DNA of 64,000 bases, taken from Bacteriovoracaceae bacterium (GTDB taxonomy: Bacteria > Bdellovibrionota > Bacteriovoracia > Bacteriovoracales > Bacteriovoracaceae). The notes below the pieces were generated by a model. The model searched no databases. It was given only the letters and a program-made list of their open reading frames with translations, and was not told the origin of the DNA. A program made the translations under genes and the position numbers. Each line of letters starts with the position of its first letter. The first letter of the stretch is position 1. The stretch is from positions 1 through 64,000 of the forward strand of contig JAFMBV010000008.1 in assembly GCA_017858255.1 (NCBI GenBank), given 5' to 3'. Positions 35,041 through 43,865 of the stretch are shown here, one piece after another.

Positions 35041-35556
35041 TTATTCCTCGTAGTCTTCGTACGTTAATTCAATATAAAAAGTTCCAATTTCACTTACTAA
35101 TGGAGTCGTAATTGTAACAACTCCATCTTGGGCCTTAATCTCATGACCTTTTCCACTTATTGAAGTAGGTATAGACATCTCAATCAAGTAACCTAGTTCA
35201 GATAACATCTTTTTCGCGTTCCCCATTGTGATGTTACAAACTTCCATCCCGACGTCAGCAATCTCATCAGTAAACTCTGGAAAGTCTTCCATCAACATAG
35301 CGCTTGCGCTTTTTAAGTAAACACCTTCTGGCCAACTCAAAACTAAACTCCCCTTAAACTTCTTGTTTCCCGCAGGACCTTCATAAGATCCATTAATCCC
35401 CATGATAGAAGAGTAATCACCATAACTAGTCTTGCCTTCTTTAATCATTGGCTTTTCGGGCTTTAACTCTACACTCATCATCGTGCTATAAACTTCCTTA
35501 ATCGCGTCGATAAAAGGTTTACAAAATTCAAGGTATCTTTTGTTAAAATCATTCAT
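35041..35556 (-). CDS. cheX: CheX-like chemotaxis phosphatase
   Basis: A 171-residue protein of the CheC/CheX/FliY phosphatase type: the helix DEIADVGMEVCNITMGNAKKML carries the ExxN arrangement used to dephosphorylate CheY-P. It has a single such motif, as in CheX. The start is ATG 35556, six bases after GGAG; an ATG four codons upstream overlaps that site. First gene of the cheX - REC/HD-GYP - cheY unit and the probable CheY-P signal terminator in an organism unit without cheZ. Confidence 0.84.
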   Translation of the reverse strand: MNDFNKRYLEFCKPFIDAIKEVYSTMMSVELKPEKPMIKEGKTSYGDYSSIMGINGSYEGPAGNKKFKGSLVLSWPEGVYLKSASAMLMEDFPEFTDEIADVGMEVCNITMGNAKKMLSELGYLIEMSIPTSISGKGHEIKAQDGVVTITTPLVSEIGTFYIELTYEDYEE

Positions 35557-35608
35557 TTGAATCTCCATATAAAATTATCAAGTACTAACATTATTTTATT
35601 TTTAGAAC

Positions 35609-35642
35609 TTAGCTATTTTAGCTAATTCTACATTCTTTCCAA
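35609..35642 (-). promoter_or_regulatory. Promoter with an overlapping palindrome before cheX
   Basis: On the minus strand TTGGAA (35642-35637) and TAAAAT (35620-35615) are 16 bases apart, a fair sigma-70-type promoter about 60 bases before the cheX start. A 17-base perfect palindrome with seven-base arms, TTAGCTA and TAGCTAA (35609-35625), covers the -10 element, as an operator would. Confidence 0.42.
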
Positions 35643-35697
35643 CACTAAAATTTTTGTAACAGGCGTCGATTGTGACAATTAAAGAATTATTAAGAAA

Positions 35698-37008
35698 TTA
35701 AAAAAGATAAGAGAAATGACCCAAGAAAGAATCATTTGATCGAAAAGGTGCCCAAAAGGAATTATCATCAGGTGCATTGATTACTTGAAGATCGACACCA
35801 ATACCAATATGCCGGCTAAACTGATAGTTTGTACGTGTTAAAAAGGCCATATCTTGTGTTTTTATATCGTATTTATAATCTGTAAATAATCTAAAACTGT
35901 CGGTTATACTCCAGCCAAGACTTGCCCCTATTGCCTGGCGCCATCTTGGTTTCTTAGCAAAGACATTCGTATTAACACTGTCACCTTCAATTAAGTAAAG
36001 ACCATTAAGACTCAAATCATAGAATCTTCCCTTATTTTTTAGAGACGCCGTTGCATAGGAAACACGTTCATAAACTGGCTGAATTTTTAAAGAGTCAAAT
36101 TGGTCAAATGCTGTATCAGTTCCTCTATTAGGAATAATAGAATCATAAGCAACATGAACGGAGGAGCCTTCTAAAGCATCACGTCCAGACAAGTGATAGC
36201 TATAACTTGAACCCCAAAAGATATGACTATTTACAAAAGGTTTGGCCTGAACGACTGCCCTCTCAACATCAGTTTGTTCATAATATCCAGTGGCCACAAT
36301 TCTAATACCTGGCTCTGGCTTGTAACCACCATGGAAAGTCATCGCCTGGTTATCATTATGAATAGAAAACTTAGCGGCCGCTGCCTCCTTAAGAGCAATC
36401 TCAGAGACCTGCGGATAAATTACATCATAAGACACTGGCACTTCACTTTCCCTAAAACGGACAAAGCGTGGTGGTGGATTACTCCACTCATTCTTCCCAA
36501 CAACTTGACCGCCATCGGCCTTAAATGTTGGGTTAACTTGAGGAACATTAATTCCCGAGGCAAACAGAATAAAAGACATATTCTTTGTTTTGCGCTCAAA
36601 GTGCAGCCCGAAGAGGCCTTCGCGATCAGTCTCGAGTAAATTGAAGTTTTTTAGAGAATTTATCTCACCCATGGCCCAAAAACGATCGTTCGGTTGCCAA
36701 GAAATTACTTTTCTACCAAGCGTAAATTCGCTGCGCCCAACATTTCGTGAAATATAAGCTTCGGGAACACTATAGAGAAGTCCACGATCCCCAGTATATT
36801 GACGTAAAGATGCGTTATAAACGAGGTCCCAACGGGAATCTTCTCTCTTATTATCGAAGTCAAACTGGACAAAATTATTATCGACATTTGCGTCGACTGG
36901 TTGGTTAATTCGCTGGAACTGCCCTATTGTAAGGGTTCCTGAGCCTAATACATGAAAGTTAACTAGGCACAATATACCTAAAATGAATCTTTTTATCATC
37001 CCTCTCAT
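35698..37008 (-). CDS. Outer-membrane beta-barrel protein of unknown function
   Basis: A 436-residue protein with a signal peptide (residues 1-23, ending HVLGSG). The mature chain has many amphipathic strands (FTLGRKVISWQ, GLFGLHFERKTKNMSFILFASG, IFWGSSYSYHLSG, ASLGWSITDSFRLFTDYKYD) and ends in SYLF with a terminal Phe, the classical last residue of outer-membrane proteins. The GRKVISWQPNDRFW block resembles conserved elements of large porin-like families such as DUF1302, but I am not sure of the family. It lies just upstream of the cheX promoter on the same strand, without an evident terminator between them. Confidence 0.8.
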   Translation of the reverse strand: MRGMIKRFILGILCLVNFHVLGSGTLTIGQFQRINQPVDANVDNNFVQFDFDNKREDSRWDLVYNASLRQYTGDRGLLYSVPEAYISRNVGRSEFTLGRKVISWQPNDRFWAMGEINSLKNFNLLETDREGLFGLHFERKTKNMSFILFASGINVPQVNPTFKADGGQVVGKNEWSNPPPRFVRFRESEVPVSYDVIYPQVSEIALKEAAAAKFSIHNDNQAMTFHGGYKPEPGIRIVATGYYEQTDVERAVVQAKPFVNSHIFWGSSYSYHLSGRDALEGSSVHVAYDSIIPNRGTDTAFDQFDSLKIQPVYERVSYATASLKNKGRFYDLSLNGLYLIEGDSVNTNVFAKKPRWRQAIGASLGWSITDSFRLFTDYKYDIKTQDMAFLTRTNYQFSRHIGIGVDLQVINAPDDNSFWAPFRSNDSFLGHFSYLF

Positions 37009-37168
37009 TTTATCCCGATTAACAGGCGTTAAGAAAGCACAGAATGAATTTTAGGACCAAAATTGCTCCTAACACAAAGCAGCAGAAGGAAATTCCTCCT
37101 TAATATAGGTTTTTTCCTTTCTACACATATTAAATTAAAATAAAGACGTATGAATAACAGGAACAACT

Positions 37169-39385
37169 TTGACGCAAAATTTTAAAAGCATATTCAGCCT
37201 TTTTAAAGCCTCCAACTTTTCGAAAAAAAGTAGGAGTTGTTTTGCCTTGTCTCTTACGGGACTAGTTCTTTCAGTTAGCTTTATTTCTTGTGGTCTAAGC
37301 GATGACCCACCACAAGATGCCGGAGTATATGACTTAGATAACCTCAATGGTGGCTGTGAACTTAATACCGAAAGATTGAATAAAATTTTAGAAGAGGATG
37401 TGTCAAAAGATATCAATTGCCTTGAGTCTAATCTCGATCAATTTGTTCAGTTTGTAAGAAGAGAAAATCCAAATTTCATAGGCCGTTTAGAACTCAATAG
37501 ATTCATAGATAAATTCTTTCCTGAAAGTAGAGAGATCGCAAGAGATCTTCTTAAGCTCGTCTATAATATAAACACTCTTCTCTTGAGAGACCCCGTCGAT
37601 CAGATCTCTGTCCCAAAAATCAAAAAGCTCTTCCAGCTTTTTAAAATAACAAACAATGAAGGTCGTAAACTCTATAATTACCTTGAAGGCCTGAACGAAG
37701 AAAACTACTGGACAAGAAGAAAGGATATTTTTAGAGAAATAGAAGGTCTCGTTCGCTCTATCCTTGGAACAATAGAAGATGAATCCAATATAAACCCAAG
37801 TTTAAATATTACCGTCTTCGTAGAAGAGCTAAAGAATATACTTAAACTAACAGACGACCAGTTAAATATAGAAAAAATAAAATCTTTTCTATTTGCTAAG
37901 AAACTCATCATTGGTGGCGAAAAAGAACTCATAACTTCGGACGAAATTGTTAACCTCTTAGACAAGAGTTCTGATCTGGTGTTACTGGGAATGGATGGCC
38001 TTTTTGTTAAAGGAATGACATTTCAAAATACTACTGAAGAATACTATTTTTACTATGACATTGTTAAAGAGCTAAAAGGTCACTTTCATCCTCATGCAGA
38101 TACTGAACTTATCCTTGAGCATAAAGACCTACTAACTGTTGTAAATGAGATCATTGGTGATAAATACAATATCCAGAATATGGATAAGAGTATCCAAAAT
38201 ATAAAAGAAAAATTCTTTGGTGGCGCCGCTGACCAATATCTTTATAGAGATGTTACGACTGTTCTAAATTGGGTTCTTGAATTCTCTGGAATGCTCTACT
38301 TTAATGAAATCACCTACGACTTTTATAAAAAGGAACTCTCCTCTTCTAAGGCAGTCAACGGTTTAACCTTACCAAAAGTAGAAAGCTACCATGTATTTCC
38401 CTCCTGGATGATTAGGAATATGTGGCAAAATTTTGATTACATTAGCGCCAACTACCGTTTCTTTCATGATAAAGATGGAAAATCCCATTACTTTAACTTT
38501 TACAAGCGCTATAAGTCGGGCTTTCAAACAGCAAGCATGCTTCGCTGGGCGATAAGTAAAGTTGTTCAAGTCTATGGTCACTATCCTCCGGGTAAAAGAA
38601 AAAAAGAAGCTGATGAAGAAGATTTCAAGAAACTCTTTCTCGACCTTCAAGGAGTTATAACGGAATTAGGCCTATGGCCTGACGAACTAGATAAGTTTGT
38701 TAGTGAGGCCATCGTTAGTGCTGACCTCTTTATGTACCACGCCGATGGCAATGGCTCGGCAAGTGCCGAAGAGTTTACTGAGTACGGAGTTAATGCCCTC
38801 CATGCCTTTAGTATTGCAGACAAAGTTCATCAAAAATTACAAAACCATTGTGACCTACTTGGAGAAGATGGTTTATCTTTTACTGTGCCTTGTTTTAGAG
38901 AATATTTCCTCCATGTATTTTTTAAGGAACTAAAGTACGAACGCTACTACGACAAACTATACGAGTATTTGAAATTAAACGGGACAGACGAGCTGCAAAA
39001 GTATCTCATTAATATTGAACAATATTCACGAGTGAACCCAAGCCCTGATATCCCTATTACGAAAGAAGATCTCAACCGAATCATTGTCATTCTTACTAAT
39101 TTAGAGTCGGCTTATCTAAGATTTGATATTGATAAAGATGGTGTTCTAAACCGTGGTGAACTTGACCTTGCCTTTCTTGTTTTTAAAAGTCTCGTTATAA
39201 AAGTTGCAGACTTAGGAACTTCAGGCGACAGTCTTTATAAAAGTATCTTCTTTTACCTTGTAAAGCACATGAAAGTCCCCTCACCAGTGAAGCTCGTTTG
39301 GTTCCATGTCTTCGCTAAGAAAAATAAAATCACCTCAACTCGTTATAATATATCGGCCATCTTAAAAAACTTTTCGATCGAATAA
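37169..39385 (+). CDS. Large EF-hand lipoprotein
   Basis: A 738-residue protein starting at TTG 37169 (AGGAA six bases upstream; the nearby ATG at 37150 is in another frame and stops after 11 codons). A hydrophobic segment ends in FISC (Cys about 41), a lipobox. The body is helical and charged. Two EF-hand calcium loops are visible: HADGNGSASAEEF (about residue 525) and DIDKDGVLNRGELDL (about 650). A third, LLGMDGLFVKG, is not convincing. Probably a calcium-responsive envelope lipoprotein specific to this lineage. Divergent from the barrel gene; its end is five bases from the convergent nitroreductase gene. Confidence 0.78.
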   Translation: MTQNFKSIFSLFKASNFSKKSRSCFALSLTGLVLSVSFISCGLSDDPPQDAGVYDLDNLNGGCELNTERLNKILEEDVSKDINCLESNLDQFVQFVRRENPNFIGRLELNRFIDKFFPESREIARDLLKLVYNINTLLLRDPVDQISVPKIKKLFQLFKITNNEGRKLYNYLEGLNEENYWTRRKDIFREIEGLVRSILGTIEDESNINPSLNITVFVEELKNILKLTDDQLNIEKIKSFLFAKKLIIGGEKELITSDEIVNLLDKSSDLVLLGMDGLFVKGMTFQNTTEEYYFYYDIVKELKGHFHPHADTELILEHKDLLTVVNEIIGDKYNIQNMDKSIQNIKEKFFGGAADQYLYRDVTTVLNWVLEFSGMLYFNEITYDFYKKELSSSKAVNGLTLPKVESYHVFPSWMIRNMWQNFDYISANYRFFHDKDGKSHYFNFYKRYKSGFQTASMLRWAISKVVQVYGHYPPGKRKKEADEEDFKKLFLDLQGVITELGLWPDELDKFVSEAIVSADLFMYHADGNGSASAEEFTEYGVNALHAFSIADKVHQKLQNHCDLLGEDGLSFTVPCFREYFLHVFFKELKYERYYDKLYEYLKLNGTDELQKYLINIEQYSRVNPSPDIPITKEDLNRIIVILTNLESAYLRFDIDKDGVLNRGELDLAFLVFKSLVIKVADLGTSGDSLYKSIFFYLVKHMKVPSPVKLVWFHVFAKKNKITSTRYNISAILKNFSIE

Positions 39386-39390
39386 CTCTT

Positions 39391-40164
39391 TTAAATAATT
39401 GAAATAAAGTCTTCTTTATCCATACGAATTTGAGGTCCGTAAATACCATTATCAGCCCTCTTACCAACTGAGAGAACCATACAAACTTCAGACCCTCCCT
39501 CCATAATCTTTGAGCCTAAAACAGCTTTTATTCGCTTTTCATCAAACCCTTCCATAGGACAAGTATCAAAACCTTGAGCTCTAAAAGATAACATCATATT
39601 CTCACAGGCCAAGGCAGCCGACTTATGGGCCCAAACTCTCATGTCAGAATAGCTTGCTGGTCCTCTAGGAACAGGCTTCTTAAAACCGATAAATAAGATC
39701 GCTATTTTCTTTAGAAAACCTTTAATATTTAGAAATCCTTGATCGTAAGCGAGAGGAACTATTTTTCGATAGTAACTTAAGGCCCCACGAGGTGCCTCAC
39801 TTTTAGTTAAAACGTTTATCATTTTCTCTTTTACACTTGGCCATGCTTTTGTGCGCGCGAGTATCACAACCAACTCACTAGCGGTTCTCGCTGCTGCTTG
39901 GTTTAAACAGGCCTCTACTACCTTTTTCTTCGCCTCCTCACTCTTGATCCATACAAAACGCCAAGGCTGAAGATTAGAGCTATTAGGTGCCAAAGTGGCA
40001 TGTTCAAGGGCAGTTTCCATAACCTCCTGAGGCACAGAATCATTTGTATAAACACGTACACTTCTACGAGAGCGAATCACCTTATCAAATTCATTAGCAT
40101 CAATGACAGGTGCCTCTTCAGTATAATCCATATCAGGAATTTTAGTGAGTATGTCTTCTTTCAT
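39391..40164 (-). CDS. Nitroreductase-family FMN oxidoreductase
   Basis: A 257-residue protein with the family N-terminal motif IRSRRSVRVY, the flavin-contact block LAPNSSNLQPWRFVWI, and the C-terminal DTCPMEGFDEKRIKAVL followed by LSVGKRA. These enzymes use NAD(P)H and FMN to reduce nitro compounds, quinones or enones. It is longer than the usual 190-220 residues owing to an insertion at about 110-165 carrying a basic hydrophobic stretch (GFLKKIAILFIGFKKP). Monocistronic and convergent with the EF-hand lipoprotein. Confidence 0.9.
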   Translation of the reverse strand: MKEDILTKIPDMDYTEEAPVIDANEFDKVIRSRRSVRVYTNDSVPQEVMETALEHATLAPNSSNLQPWRFVWIKSEEAKKKVVEACLNQAAARTASELVVILARTKAWPSVKEKMINVLTKSEAPRGALSYYRKIVPLAYDQGFLNIKGFLKKIAILFIGFKKPVPRGPASYSDMRVWAHKSAALACENMMLSFRAQGFDTCPMEGFDEKRIKAVLGSKIMEGGSEVCMVLSVGKRADNGIYGPQIRMDKEDFISII

Positions 40165-40299
40165 ATATTTAACCCTGTTTTGACTTTAAAAATTTAGAGA
40201 AAAATTGTTCCATTAATTAACTCACTTTGAAGGAAAAAATAGGCACCGTAAAGCTGTATATAGGCTTAATAAATGAAAATCTAAATTTTGGTATTATTT

Positions 40300-41139
40300 T
40301 TAATCAGTATAATAACTGGCCTTAGGCCGATGATTAACAGGCTTGCCCAAGTCATGATCCAGATGCCAACGATCAATTTTTGGTTCATCTTTATCGATAC
40401 GGTAAAATTCTAAATCCTCATCCATATGATCCAATCGATAGGCCAATTCACGTTGAATATTTATTGAATCCTTCTTCTTCGTGGCCATCATATCCATGGC
40501 CTTCTGCTTCGCTTGTCTAAGCATGGTAATTTTCTCATCATACTCAGCGGCCACTTTAATTTTTTCTTGTTCGTATGACCAAACAAAGTGATTTGTATCA
40601 TTGAGCTGTTTATAAAAACTTCGCCGTCTTTTGAGAAGAACGATACGGTAAGTACTAGCATCTCGCACTCTCGATGCTAATGCTTTGGAGTTGAAAACGA
40701 GCATGGCCCCTCTTCTAAAATATTTACCAGAACCCCAGCAAAGAGTAATATTTTGGACATAAAGCACAAAATAATCCTTCTCAACAGAGCGCACAAATCC
40801 TCGACAGTTGCGAGAATTTTTTGCGGCCAGGCGAAATCGAACCAAGTCACCACTTCTAAAAAATTTAATATTTTTATTCTCTGAACTTATTTTAACAATA
40901 CTGTTCGTATCGTCCCTATCTGTAACTCGACCAGTAAAGGTGGCGTAATCAAATTTGGGATCAAAGAATGAGTCTCTTATCTGATCTTCTAGAGTTGGTC
41001 CGAGGTTAGGAGCTTCTACTTTTGTGCGGCTTAAAGCTTCCTTTCTTTTCTTTAATTCAATCAATTTGTTGTTACCAAGTGCCGGAGTAAAAAACCCCAA
41101 TACCAGAGAAGAAATGAAAATGACGTCAAAGACTTTCAT
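40300..41139 (-). CDS. Exported protein of unknown function
   Basis: I take ATG 41139 as the start because it opens directly with a signal peptide (MKVFDVIFISSLVLGFF, cleavage near ALG); a TTG at 41160 is possible. The 279-residue product has a beta-rich middle (TFTGRVTDRDDTNSIVKISS ... GDLVRFRLA ... YFVLYVQNITLCWGSG) that reads like an OB- or SAF-like barrel, then a long basic coiled coil (about 180-255) and a His/Asp-rich tail. No family recognised. The shape would fit an envelope or flagellar-accessory protein, but this is inference. Confidence 0.7.
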   Translation of the reverse strand: MKVFDVIFISSLVLGFFTPALGNNKLIELKKRKEALSRTKVEAPNLGPTLEDQIRDSFFDPKFDYATFTGRVTDRDDTNSIVKISSENKNIKFFRSGDLVRFRLAAKNSRNCRGFVRSVEKDYFVLYVQNITLCWGSGKYFRRGAMLVFNSKALASRVRDASTYRIVLLKRRRSFYKQLNDTNHFVWSYEQEKIKVAAEYDEKITMLRQAKQKAMDMMATKKKDSINIQRELAYRLDHMDEDLEFYRIDKDEPKIDRWHLDHDLGKPVNHRPKASYYTD

Positions 41140-41245
41140 CCTTCTATTATGCCAAGACAATGCTTATGGTGCGAGGTGGAAAACTTGTCACAAATGGGGA
41201 TAAAAGATACTGTTAGGCGCAAATTTAACCAAAAAGGATTAAGCT

Positions 41246-41893
41246 ATGGAATTTTTCTTGGATACCGGGATCGTTGATGAAATTAAAGAAGCCGTTGAAT
41301 GGGGCCTTGTTGATGGTGTCACCACCAACCCAAGCCTAATTGCTAAATCCGGACGCACCCTAGAGGATGTGATCAAAGAAATCTGCGGTCTAGTAAATGG
41401 TCCTATATCAGCTGAAGTAATAGCTACAGACAAAGTGGGTATGCTCAAAGAGGCCGAATCTCTGGCCAAAATACACGATAATGTCGTGATCAAGCTTCCC
41501 CTCACTATCGACGGTATAAGCGCTTGTAAGGTCCTTAGTGATCAAAATATCAAAACGAATGTCACGTTATGCTTTAGTGCCAACCAGGCGCTATTAGCTG
41601 CAAAAAGTGGCGCTACCTACGTTAGTCCTTTTATTGGTAGATTAGATGATATTGGCCAAAGCGGAATGGGTCTAATTGAAGAAATCAGAGTCATTTTTGA
41701 TAATTATGGCTACCCCACTCAGATTCTTGCAGCAAGCGTGCGTCATAGCGATCATGTACGTGAAGCAGCACTTGTTGGGGCAGACGTGGCAACAATGCCT
41801 ATTGGCTGTATGAAAGGTCTATTCAAGCATCCTCTAACAGATATTGGTCTTGAGAAATTCTTGGCCGATCACCGAAAATCTCTAGGACATTAA
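41246..41893 (+). CDS. Transaldolase / fructose-6-phosphate aldolase-like protein
   Basis: A 215-residue TIM-barrel of the small transaldolase (TalC/FSA) class: [29 protein letters not shown], the Schiff-base lysine in VVIKLPLT (about Lys85), [31 protein letters not shown] and [12 protein letters not shown]. It transfers or cleaves dihydroxyacetone units in the pentose phosphate pathway. AAGGA precedes the ATG. FSA and transaldolase activity cannot be separated from sequence by eye; the LCFSANQA block is common in both. Monocistronic. Confidence 0.93.
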   Translation: MEFFLDTGIVDEIKEAVEWGLVDGVTTNPSLIAKSGRTLEDVIKEICGLVNGPISAEVIATDKVGMLKEAESLAKIHDNVVIKLPLTIDGISACKVLSDQNIKTNVTLCFSANQALLAAKSGATYVSPFIGRLDDIGQSGMGLIEEIRVIFDNYGYPTQILAASVRHSDHVREAALVGADVATMPIGCMKGLFKHPLTDIGLEKFLADHRKSLGH

Positions 41894-41985
41894 GAAAAAC
41901 GGAGTAAAACGCTTAGTTAAGCTCTTGTTTTAATTGCCGAGCAGAAACCTCAAGTTTTCTAATAGTTGATCCGAAAAGTCTCTTA

Positions 41986-42005
41986 AGGCGGAAATATTTC
42001 CGCCT
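41986..42005. promoter_or_regulatory. Perfect 20-base palindrome upstream of the metalloprotease gene
   Basis: AGGCGGAAAT is followed directly by its reverse complement. It lies 20 bases before the GTG start, just upstream of its AGGG ribosome binding site. As RNA it would fold into an eight-base-pair stem with an ATAT loop and no T-run after it. It may be an operator or a translation-control hairpin; an end signal for the upstream aldolase gene is less likely. Confidence 0.5.
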
Positions 42006-42025
42006 AAGGGCTTTAGGGTTAAATA

Positions 42026-42949
42026 GTGTTTTGCATTGCTCAAAGAAAAAGATTGATCCTTCTTGTAGGGATTATCTTTATGACAACATCTTGTCTCAAA
42101 GAGGGGTCCACCAAACAAAGTAGTGGAGCTTCAGTTCCTTTTAATTCTGAGACTACACCAGTGCGCTGGTCCACATCCTCCCTCATTGGAGGCCTTGACG
42201 TCAGAATTGGCGATTCCTTGAAAAATAGTTTTGTTAATGCTGACCTTGATGGAAGTGGTCACGATCCAATTGAGCAAATGTTCAAGCAATGGAATGCGGC
42301 GAGTTCTTCACTAACCTATTTTAAGGTTCCAGCTACAACGATTACCAATCAAGATTATGGCAATTTAGATTCTTATAAAAATGATGGTGTACTTGGAATT
42401 TATCGTTCAGATACATGGATCGCTGGTGTTAGTGCTCAGGCCTTAGCGGTAACACAATATATTGGTTTTCGAAGAAATGCTGGTAGTTCAAATGAGTATG
42501 TTGAACTAACCCACGCAGATATCATCATCAACTACCGTGACTATAACTTTAGCACCAATGCTAACTCTACAATTGATTATGATCTTCATTCTGTCGTCTT
42601 ACATGAGTTAGGTCATTTTATAGGACTTGGGCATGTGAATAGCTTCAGCACAAACTCCGTCATGCAACCTTACTTAGGTATCATGGACAGTCAGCGAACC
42701 ATTGCCAGTTACGATATAAGCAGTGGTCAATCCCTTTATGGGGTAAGCGCTCTAGTTGCCGCTTCAAACCTAAGTGTTGTCACAGGTCAAATGACGACGG
42801 CCAGTGGACCTAACCTTAACCCTAACCTTAAAAAGTTACCTAAATCTGCAAGAGAGAAAAGTGACGGAGAAATACACGGCTTAATAGAGCTTAGGGCCGA
42901 TGGAGAATGCCATCACTATGAAAACGGCACACTAACCCACCGTCATTAA
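42026..42949 (+). CDS. Matrixin-type (M10-like) zinc metalloprotease lipoprotein
   Basis: A 307-residue protein. A hydrophobic leader ends in MTTSC, a plausible lipobox. The catalytic zinc site is VVLHELGHFIGLGH (HExxHxxGxxH), followed by the Met-turn SVMQPYL, the metzincin arrangement of matrixins. A C-terminal 80-residue extension ends in a His-rich tail (ECHHYENGTLTHRH). The GTG start at 42026 has AGGG seven bases upstream; a TTG at 42053 would shorten the leader. It ends over the last four bases of the convergent anti-sigma-like gene and may be under its control (inference). Confidence 0.88.
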   Translation: MFCIAQRKRLILLVGIIFMTTSCLKEGSTKQSSGASVPFNSETTPVRWSTSSLIGGLDVRIGDSLKNSFVNADLDGSGHDPIEQMFKQWNAASSSLTYFKVPATTITNQDYGNLDSYKNDGVLGIYRSDTWIAGVSAQALAVTQYIGFRRNAGSSNEYVELTHADIIINYRDYNFSTNANSTIDYDLHSVVLHELGHFIGLGHVNSFSTNSVMQPYLGIMDSQRTIASYDISSGQSLYGVSALVAASNLSVVTGQMTTASGPNLNPNLKKLPKSAREKSDGEIHGLIELRADGECHHYENGTLTHRH

Positions 42950-43188
42950 TCAAACCTATGATTAACTTCCTCTAATATATCTTTTTTTACTTTTTCCATT
43001 ACATCCAACTGCTCTTTAGAATTTTTTAGCATGGCCTTCTTAAATGAATGATCAAGGTTATCCATTTGTTTAATAAATATTTTACAGCTGCGACACATTA
43101 ACAAGTGAATAAAACGATCTACTTTCTGGCGAAAGTTTAAGGACTTTTCTACTAGCATATTTTTGGCAATTTCCTTGCAATTCATCAT
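42946..43188 (-). CDS. Small zinc-finger anti-sigma-like protein
   Basis: An 80-residue soluble protein with a zf-HC2-like arrangement: an N-terminal Cys (NCKEIAK), then HLLMCRSC with His-x3-Cys-x2-Cys, the H-C-C core of zinc anti-sigma (ZAS) domains. No transmembrane segment. It follows the ECF sigma factor by 14 bases on the same strand, the usual position for a cognate anti-sigma. Assignment rests on motif and context. Confidence 0.75.
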   Translation of the reverse strand: MMNCKEIAKNMLVEKSLNFRQKVDRFIHLLMCRSCKIFIKQMDNLDHSFKKAMLKNSKEQLDVMEKVKKDILEEVNHRFD

Positions 43189-43202
43189 AGTGAATCAGTC
43201 CC

Positions 43203-43796
43203 TCATGAATCCTCAAAAATTTTGTCGATACATTTTTTCATGTGTCCTTTTCCCCGAAAAATCAGTTGTCTTAAATTAGTGGGAGAAAGTCCGAGTTCGT
43301 TACAAATAACTTCACTCTCTTCTTCAAGAACCAACTTATAGACAAAAACATCTCTCTGATTCTGTGGAAGATGATCCATGCACTTTTGAATGACTCTAAG
43401 TATTTCATCATTTTCGCTATATTTATGAGGGTTTATCGGTCTCTGGATCCAATGACCGCTACCATCGAATAATTCATCAAATTCCTCATCAAATGGATCA
43501 TAGGAATCAAACTTACGCTTTGAGCGCCTAAGCTCGCGTGCTTTATTGTAAAGAATTCCAAAGAGAAATGTTCGGATATGACTACGCCCTTCAAACCGGC
43601 CAACAACTTCCAAAAAAGTCATCCATGTACTATGAGCGACATCTTGTGCCTCTTCAGAGCGAAACCCCATTCCCAAGGCCGCGTTATAGAGATGATCAGA
43701 ATACGCTTCCACAACCTCAGTGATCGCTTTTTGATCTTGTTTTTGAAGGCGTTCAACAAAAAGTGGAGAATTGAATGTTGTTTGTTTTGCAGACAT
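43203..43796 (-). CDS. ECF-type RNA polymerase sigma factor
   Basis: A 197-residue sigma-70 family member from ATG 43796. Region 2 is visible as AYSDHLYNAALGMGFRSEEAQDVAHSTWMTFL ... IRTFLFGILYNKARELRRSKRK (split: AYSDHLYNAALGMGF, EEAQDVAHSTWMTFL, IRTFLFGILYNKAREL), and region 4 as LPQNQRDVFVYKLVLEEES ... LGLSPTNLRQLIFRGKGHMK. It should direct polymerase to an envelope- or stress-related regulon together with the zinc anti-sigma encoded next. The frame extends 22 codons upstream, but without a standard start codon. A TGTAAC box lies in the 69-base divergent gap to the DUF547 gene. Confidence 0.93.
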   Translation of the reverse strand: MSAKQTTFNSPLFVERLQKQDQKAITEVVEAYSDHLYNAALGMGFRSEEAQDVAHSTWMTFLEVVGRFEGRSHIRTFLFGILYNKARELRRSKRKFDSYDPFDEEFDELFDGSGHWIQRPINPHKYSENDEILRVIQKCMDHLPQNQRDVFVYKLVLEEESEVICNELGLSPTNLRQLIFRGKGHMKKCIDKIFEDS

Positions 43797-43865
43797 TGTA
43801 AAATTGTAACAAATTATTCCCCTAAGACACTTATTATTGGTATGAAATAAATAAGGGAGCAATCA

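Noticed and set aside
41930-42118. Minus-strand open frame across the palindrome
   Set aside because: No family, no ribosome binding site, and it overlaps the start of the matrixin-type gene, which has clear metzincin motifs.
43538-43850. Plus-strand open frames inside the sigma-factor gene
   Set aside because: They are antisense to conserved sigma region 2 and show no protein features.
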